A DNA stretch of 64,000 nucleotides from Marinagarivorans cellulosilyticus (GTDB lineage Bacteria; Pseudomonadota; Gammaproteobacteria; Pseudomonadales; Cellvibrionaceae), in the NCBI RefSeq assembly GCF_021655555.1, contig NZ_AP023086.1, positions 2,572,685 through 2,636,684 on the forward strand, given 5' to 3'. Below are positions 61,001 through 64,000 of this stretch, piece after piece; position 1 is the first letter of the stretch; each line of letters begins with the position of its first letter. The position numbers were made by a program, and so were the translations under genes. Under the pieces are notes generated by a model. The model was given only the letters and a program-made list of their open reading frames with translations, had not been told where the DNA came from and made no database searches.

Positions 61001-64000
61001 ATGATCTTTTTATTAATGCTGATATCGCTGATGTTACTGGTGCTGTTGATAACAGCACGCAGTTATCGTTATTGGCGGATGGCAATATTTTGCAGTCGGC
61101 ATTAACGACCAGTAATGCCGGTGCGGGTAATATGGCATTAAATGCTGGCGATAATATTAATTTAGCGAGCGTTATCGGCGCAGCGGTTGATATTACCGCT
61201 GCAGGCGATATTACTGATGCTAATACCGCGGCGCTGAATATAACAGCGCCTAGCATTAACCTTGTTGCTGGCGGCAATGTGGGCACCAATACCGATGCAA
61301 TAGAGAACAGCAGCAGTGCATTAACGCTGACAGCTGGCAATGCATTTATTCATAACGATGGCGCTTTGGCTTTAACCATTGCAGCTGTCGATAATATTAA
61401 TGTGACATTGGCAGCCGGCGATTTAACCTTATTAGATTCGCTGCCAACAATTACTGGCAGTAGCACATTTAATGTAGTGGCCGGCGACCTGATTATTCCC
61501 GATGCAGGCTGGACAACATCCGGCAACTTAATGTTAACGGCGCAAGACCTTGTTGATAGTGATCGTGCGGTAGCGATTGATGCGGATCAAGCGGACATTA
61601 CTTTGACCGCAATGGCTGATGATTTAACAATTAGTAGTGGCTTTAATCAGCTGAATTTAGATGCCCAAGCATCGACTAATAGACTGACGCTAACGAATAG
61701 CAGGGCCTTAACCCTAAATGGAGTAAGCACCAACGGCGCAGCCAATATAAGTACAGTTGCCGCTAACTTAACTGTAGCGCCAACAACGTTAGATATAGCT
61801 GGGGATTTAGCGCTAAGCACTATAGGTAGTGGTGATGTCATTATTGGTGATGCTGGCTTTTCTCATGCAAGCACCTTCAACCTTACGGCTGATAACCTAC
61901 GCGATACCGATAACGACATTACCCTGGCTGCACCGAATGCCAATATAATTTTGCGCGATGGCGCTGCCGATAAAATTTGGAATACGAGCTTTAATAGCTT
62001 AGGAACCAATGTTGCCGGCGCCGGTGGTTTAGCTATTAATAATAGTAATGCCTTGGTTTTAAATACTTTAACCACAGGTGGAGCAGCTAGTGTCGCTACA
62101 GCGGCGGGTGATTTAACGCTAGTGGTCAACCCTGCGGTAGCGGGTGATTTACAGCTGGTGGCTAACGAAAATTTAGTGATTCCTACGGCGGGGTTAAATC
62201 ATAGTGATAATTTAACTTTGCAAGCAGCGCAAATTTTGGATGATGACAATACTGTTAGCATTACAGCCAACAACTTGAGTATTAGCCAAGATTCTGCCGC
62301 AGCCGATGCGATACTCAATATCGATGCCGATACATTAAGCTTCGCTTCTTCAGGCCTTAACCCAGTTGTAATTAATGCGCAAAATAATATCTTAGTTAGT
62401 GATCTCGCGGTGGCTGGCGATGCGACTTTAACATCGGCTGGAGATATAACCTTAGGGCAGAATGTTACTGTACCTGGCTTGCTGGATGTACAAACCACCG
62501 GCACCGGCTTGTTGCAAATTGCAGATACCGGTTTGAATGTTGAAGGCGATGTACGCTTGGATGTGGCCTCATTACAAGATGGCGATCAAGATATTATATT
62601 GTCTGCAAATTCTGCGGATATTACCCTTCGTAACCAGTTGCAGGCACTTACGTTAAATTCAGACTTATCGCAATTACGCTATTCGCAAACAACCGGCAGT
62701 GCTCTTGTGTTACAACAAAGCGGGGACTTAACGGTTAACCGCTTAGATACCGGTGGTAATGTCGATATTGTTGCAGATAGCTCTATAACGTTTAATCAAA
62801 GTAACCCGGTTTTAACTGGCGATTTATTGCTGCAGGTGGCCGATACGCTAACGGTTTCGAATGCTGGCCTTAACCTTGTTGCCAATTTAACGCTTGATGC
62901 TAATACAGTTGCTAACGCGGCAGGTGTGGGCATTACGCGATGGCAGGCTGATACTATTAATTTTAATGCTAATAATATTCAAAGTAATGCCCTTATCTTA
63001 GCGGCTAACGACGTGAATATTACCTACGGTGGCATTAATGCGTTAAGCGTAAATTTGCCGAGTGCAACGGCTATTTCGGCGCTAACATCAGCGGCTGATA
63101 CCTCTTTAATTGGCGCGTCAGATTTACAGTTTTTAACAACGGCTACCTCGGTAAATGGTTTACTTGATGTGCAAGCCTTAGGCAGTATTGAATTATTAGA
63201 AGCGGGTTTAAATGTTGCCAATGTTTCAATGGAGGCTAACAATTTAACCTCTACCGGAGGCGGCGTAATACGTTTGATTGGTGATAGTGCTGCACTAACA
63301 TTAGGTGGTGAACAGGCTTTAGCTTTAGAAACCCAACTGGCGACTTTGGCGCTGGATTATGCGGCCGAAAATGCCTTGTCAATAAACAATACGGGCGATT
63401 TGTGGCTTACTGATTGGCAAGCCGCTAATGCAACGAATACTGCTTTAGCAGCTACTGGTGTTTTGCGAATTCCTGAAAGCGGTTTAGCGGCTAATTCACG
63501 TTTAAGTGTGTCGGCATCAGATTTTACCGATAGCGATAGGACATTAAATTTTTCGGCACCAGAACTTCTGGTGAATTTAAGTAATGCCCAGGGCGAAAAT
63601 ACGTGGCAGCTTGATGGCGGAATTGTTGATGCACAAATAAACGGTGCTGCAAGTTTACAGATATTCAGCAATGGCGCTTTAGGGGTGCAAGATTTAAACG
63701 GCGATGCACAGGCAATACATATTGCCGATGGTAATTTTAGCCTTTACGTGAATGATGGCGATTTAAGCGTAGATGGCAATATCACAGCCAGTGATATTGC
63801 CAACGATGGCTTGCGCAACGGTATTATTGATTTAGTCGCAGATAACGGCAACATATTAGTCGGCCAATCGGATAACGCGGCAATCACTTCGCGCTATAAC
63901 ATTAATGGGTTGGGTAGCACCAATAGACGAGACAGCGGTGCTGAAGATGGCATTAGCTTGCGTCTAACCGATAATACCGCAAACGAGCGACAAATTGTTT
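58000..64000 (+). CDS. TpsA filamentous-hemagglutinin-type exoprotein (partial, C-terminus beyond window)
   Basis: The frame from ATG 58000 stays open to the window end, over 2000 residues. A signal peptide (cleaved after about Ala31) is followed by the TPS secretion domain with NRVLGSELSEIHG, INANG and NPNG (113-116). The remainder is a long Asn/Asp/Ala/Leu-rich right-handed beta-helix typical of adhesins. From residue 1168 on, a degenerate unit of about 113 residues recurs (see repeat entry). TpsB lies just upstream and the two are translationally coupled. Likely role is adhesion or inter-cell contact; no toxin or enzymatic domain is visible in this part. Confidence 0.95.
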   Translation, partial: MGKFCSKSAGIKLRRRLYLAVLAASSGSAFALPQGGQVSAGDASIENAGDTMNIHQDSQRVVLDFDSYNVAAGETVNYQQPNSDSVALNRVLGSELSEIHGSINANGHVYLINPNGVLFGEGAQVNVTGLVATTLDIDNQDFMQQREHFSGEQAGSVDNQGNINARDRVVLMAPEVLNSGDIQVPAGEIMLRSGNSVLLHTAGSEIPILVEDPQLDGHVSNVGSLSANRVALVLDGQQGRDVYDSAINNHGLVRAVSVAGEGGSIELLAGSSDVVNTGRLDASATDGQGGAVNIEAHRYAQTGELNASGANIGDGGAVNIHAADTIVFHADSESRVDGGAEGNGGEMIAYADNATWYREGSQISARGGDVLGDGGFVEVSGRNVVAVESPVDIGATNGKGGLWYIDPTDITVTDATGNTNGAFTMGGDGYIFNLTLPAQATSIANRMALQNTLVNFGSVYLDTASDAAGTGDIIFEATVDFIGAPAGRVMSLRADNDIIFRDGAGFTHTNNGNWSLNLDMNAGDSITFESGSVVAFRNGSVNATAVNDFSLLGDASISGDGAININAGHDIVMGADSQLNAGAFPVNLTGGNHVTVADIVSLNTTENAISITATAGEILDDTNAANGLHANSGGIFLQAVNGIDSIALETTQLGVRNSSGDVALSTSGDLSLNRLGLGANMTMSISAGGSLTYVGDAGNDFDGATASTLNLTSGTEMVINGRIVDETGSSDHELDINLVAGTDLSMLDGSILSSGFGVFDVQALNGDATVTGLNTQAMVNNAITVSALNGQILDGGDTRTDLYAPDGGFFLRSMGDIVGLESETNTFDAISTAGNIELSDVASFAAERLEAGGAVTINATNGFAIRNSAIVNATDLTVNASQLIRLPNTELRVTGTMTLNGSDIRQQDGLREVDLAANTLVLNSDFEGGDATINADAQFLELRNTGADTVTVINSSDLSLTQYEATTGSSVIQTASGFDLTVANAINLEGNAAALTLNAGNDLFINADIADVTGAVDNSTQLSLLADGNILQSALTTSNAGAGNMALNAGDNINLASVIGAAVDITAAGDITDANTAALNITAPSINLVAGGNVGTNTDAIENSSSALTLTAGNAFIHNDGALALTIAAVDNINVTLAAGDLTLLDSLPTITGSSTFNVVAGDLIIPDAGWTTSGNLMLTAQDLVDSDRAVAIDADQADITLTAMADDLTISSGFNQLNLDAQASTNRLTLTNSRALTLNGVSTNGAANISTVAANLTVAPTTLDIAGDLALSTIGSGDVIIGDAGFSHASTFNLTADNLRDTDNDITLAAPNANIILRDGAADKIWNTSFNSLGTNVAGAGGLAINNSNALVLNTLTTGGAASVATAAGDLTLVVNPAVAGDLQLVANENLVIPTAGLNHSDNLTLQAAQILDDDNTVSITANNLSISQDSAAADAILNIDADTLSFASSGLNPVVINAQNNILVSDLAVAGDATLTSAGDITLGQNVTVPGLLDVQTTGTGLLQIADTGLNVEGDVRLDVASLQDGDQDIILSANSADITLRNQLQALTLNSDLSQLRYSQTTGSALVLQQSGDLTVNRLDTGGNVDIVADSSITFNQSNPVLTGDLLLQVADTLTVSNAGLNLVANLTLDANTVANAAGVGITRWQADTINFNANNIQSNALILAANDVNITYGGINALSVNLPSATAISALTSAADTSLIGASDLQFLTTATSVNGLLDVQALGSIELLEAGLNVANVSMEANNLTSTGGGVIRLIGDSAALTLGGEQALALETQLATLALDYAAENALSINNTGDLWLTDWQAANATNTALAATGVLRIPESGLAANSRLSVSASDFTDSDRTLNFSAPELLVNLSNAQGENTWQLDGGIVDAQINGAASLQIFSNGALGVQDLNGDAQAIHIADGNFSLYVNDGDLSVDGNITASDIANDGLRNGIIDLVADNGNILVGQSDNAAITSRYNINGLGSTNRRDSGAEDGISLRLTDNTANERQIV
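61501..63800 (+). repeat. Degenerate tandem repeat in TpsA, about 113 aa per unit
   Basis: Units begin with a block like DAGW, DAGF, TAGL, DTGL, NAGL, EAGL or ESGL, followed by L-x-L-x-A then a D-x-D-containing block and a (D)ITL/INL strand. Unit starts are at 61501, 61849, 62185, 62524, 62860, 63199 and 63475, giving steps of 348, 336, 339, 336, 339 and 276 nt. The units are divergent in sequence, so it is an old duplication series. The last step is shorter. Confidence 0.75.

Noticed and set aside
58837..63671. Many minus-strand frames opposite TpsA (up to 223 codons)
   Set aside because: The plus-strand frame is continuous with a TPS domain and beta-helix repeats. The others are complementary shadows with low-complexity Ser/Ala/Leu composition.
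1..64000. CRISPR arrays, tRNA genes, prophage or plasmid origin
   Set aside because: I looked for regularly spaced short repeats, cloverleaf sequences with CCA ends and integrase or replication genes, and found none.

Overview
The window comes from a gammaproteobacterium. The evidence is an intact, gammaproteobacterial-type dcw (division and cell wall) cluster running from mraZ to ftsZ, then lpxC, an M23 peptidase gene, secA, argJ and a Nudix/thiamine-phosphate-synthase fusion gene. MurE carries the meso-diaminopimelate signature DNPR. Outer-membrane proteins, lipoproteins, an RND pump and a two-partner secretion system show a didermic envelope. A chitinase-family (GH18) gene and the general gene content suggest a free-living, probably marine relative of Cellvibrionales. 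That placement is inference and rests on no database search.

Layout. 0-10 kb is an accessory region. It holds a c-type cytochrome lipoprotein (partial), a PhoX/DUF839 lipoprotein with a collagen-like stretch, a broken GH18 gene, a QmcA/NfeD pair, a 5'-truncated ferritin-like gene, a thioredoxin-like protein, and a COG0523 GTPase/DUF1826 pair behind a perfect 18-bp palindrome that may be a Zur operator. About 800 bp of decayed DNA follows, containing a cytochrome c remnant. 10.3-13 kb holds an ECF sigma factor translationally coupled to a membrane-anchored YfbK-type vWA protein, which carries a segment resembling the TonB-box/plug start of a TonB-dependent receptor. 13-14.6 kb holds a YkgJ-type protein, a carboxylesterase and the RNase P RNA. 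14.8-39.4 kb is the dcw cluster and its downstream neighbours, starting from a sigma70-like promoter with four 10-bp-spaced GTGG repeats (candidate MraZ operator). 39.4-48.5 kb holds a DUF481 barrel, an MscK-type channel and an RND pump with its adaptor. 48.9-56 kb holds lgt, an SdiA-regulated-domain lipoprotein, a small outer-membrane barrel, an orphan TssB-TssC fusion and a response regulator with a GGDEF domain. 56.4 kb to the end is a two-partner secretion pair: TpsB, and a very large TpsA exoprotein that runs off the window.

A family of 138-bp inverted-repeat elements (MITE-like) is present in four near-identical copies, at 3.8, 5.7, 48.5 and 52.9 kb. Three copies show full or near-full 6-bp target duplications. 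One copy sits in frame inside the GH18 gene and is stop-free in that frame. One abuts a gene whose 5' part is gone. One lies 38 bp upstream of the RND operon. Two degenerate sequences that share part of the element lie at 9.7 and 10.0 kb.

The least conventional items are the vWA/TonB-plug chimera with its ECF sigma partner, the in-frame codable MITE, the orphan TssBC fusion, and the roughly 113-residue degenerate tandem repeat in TpsA.
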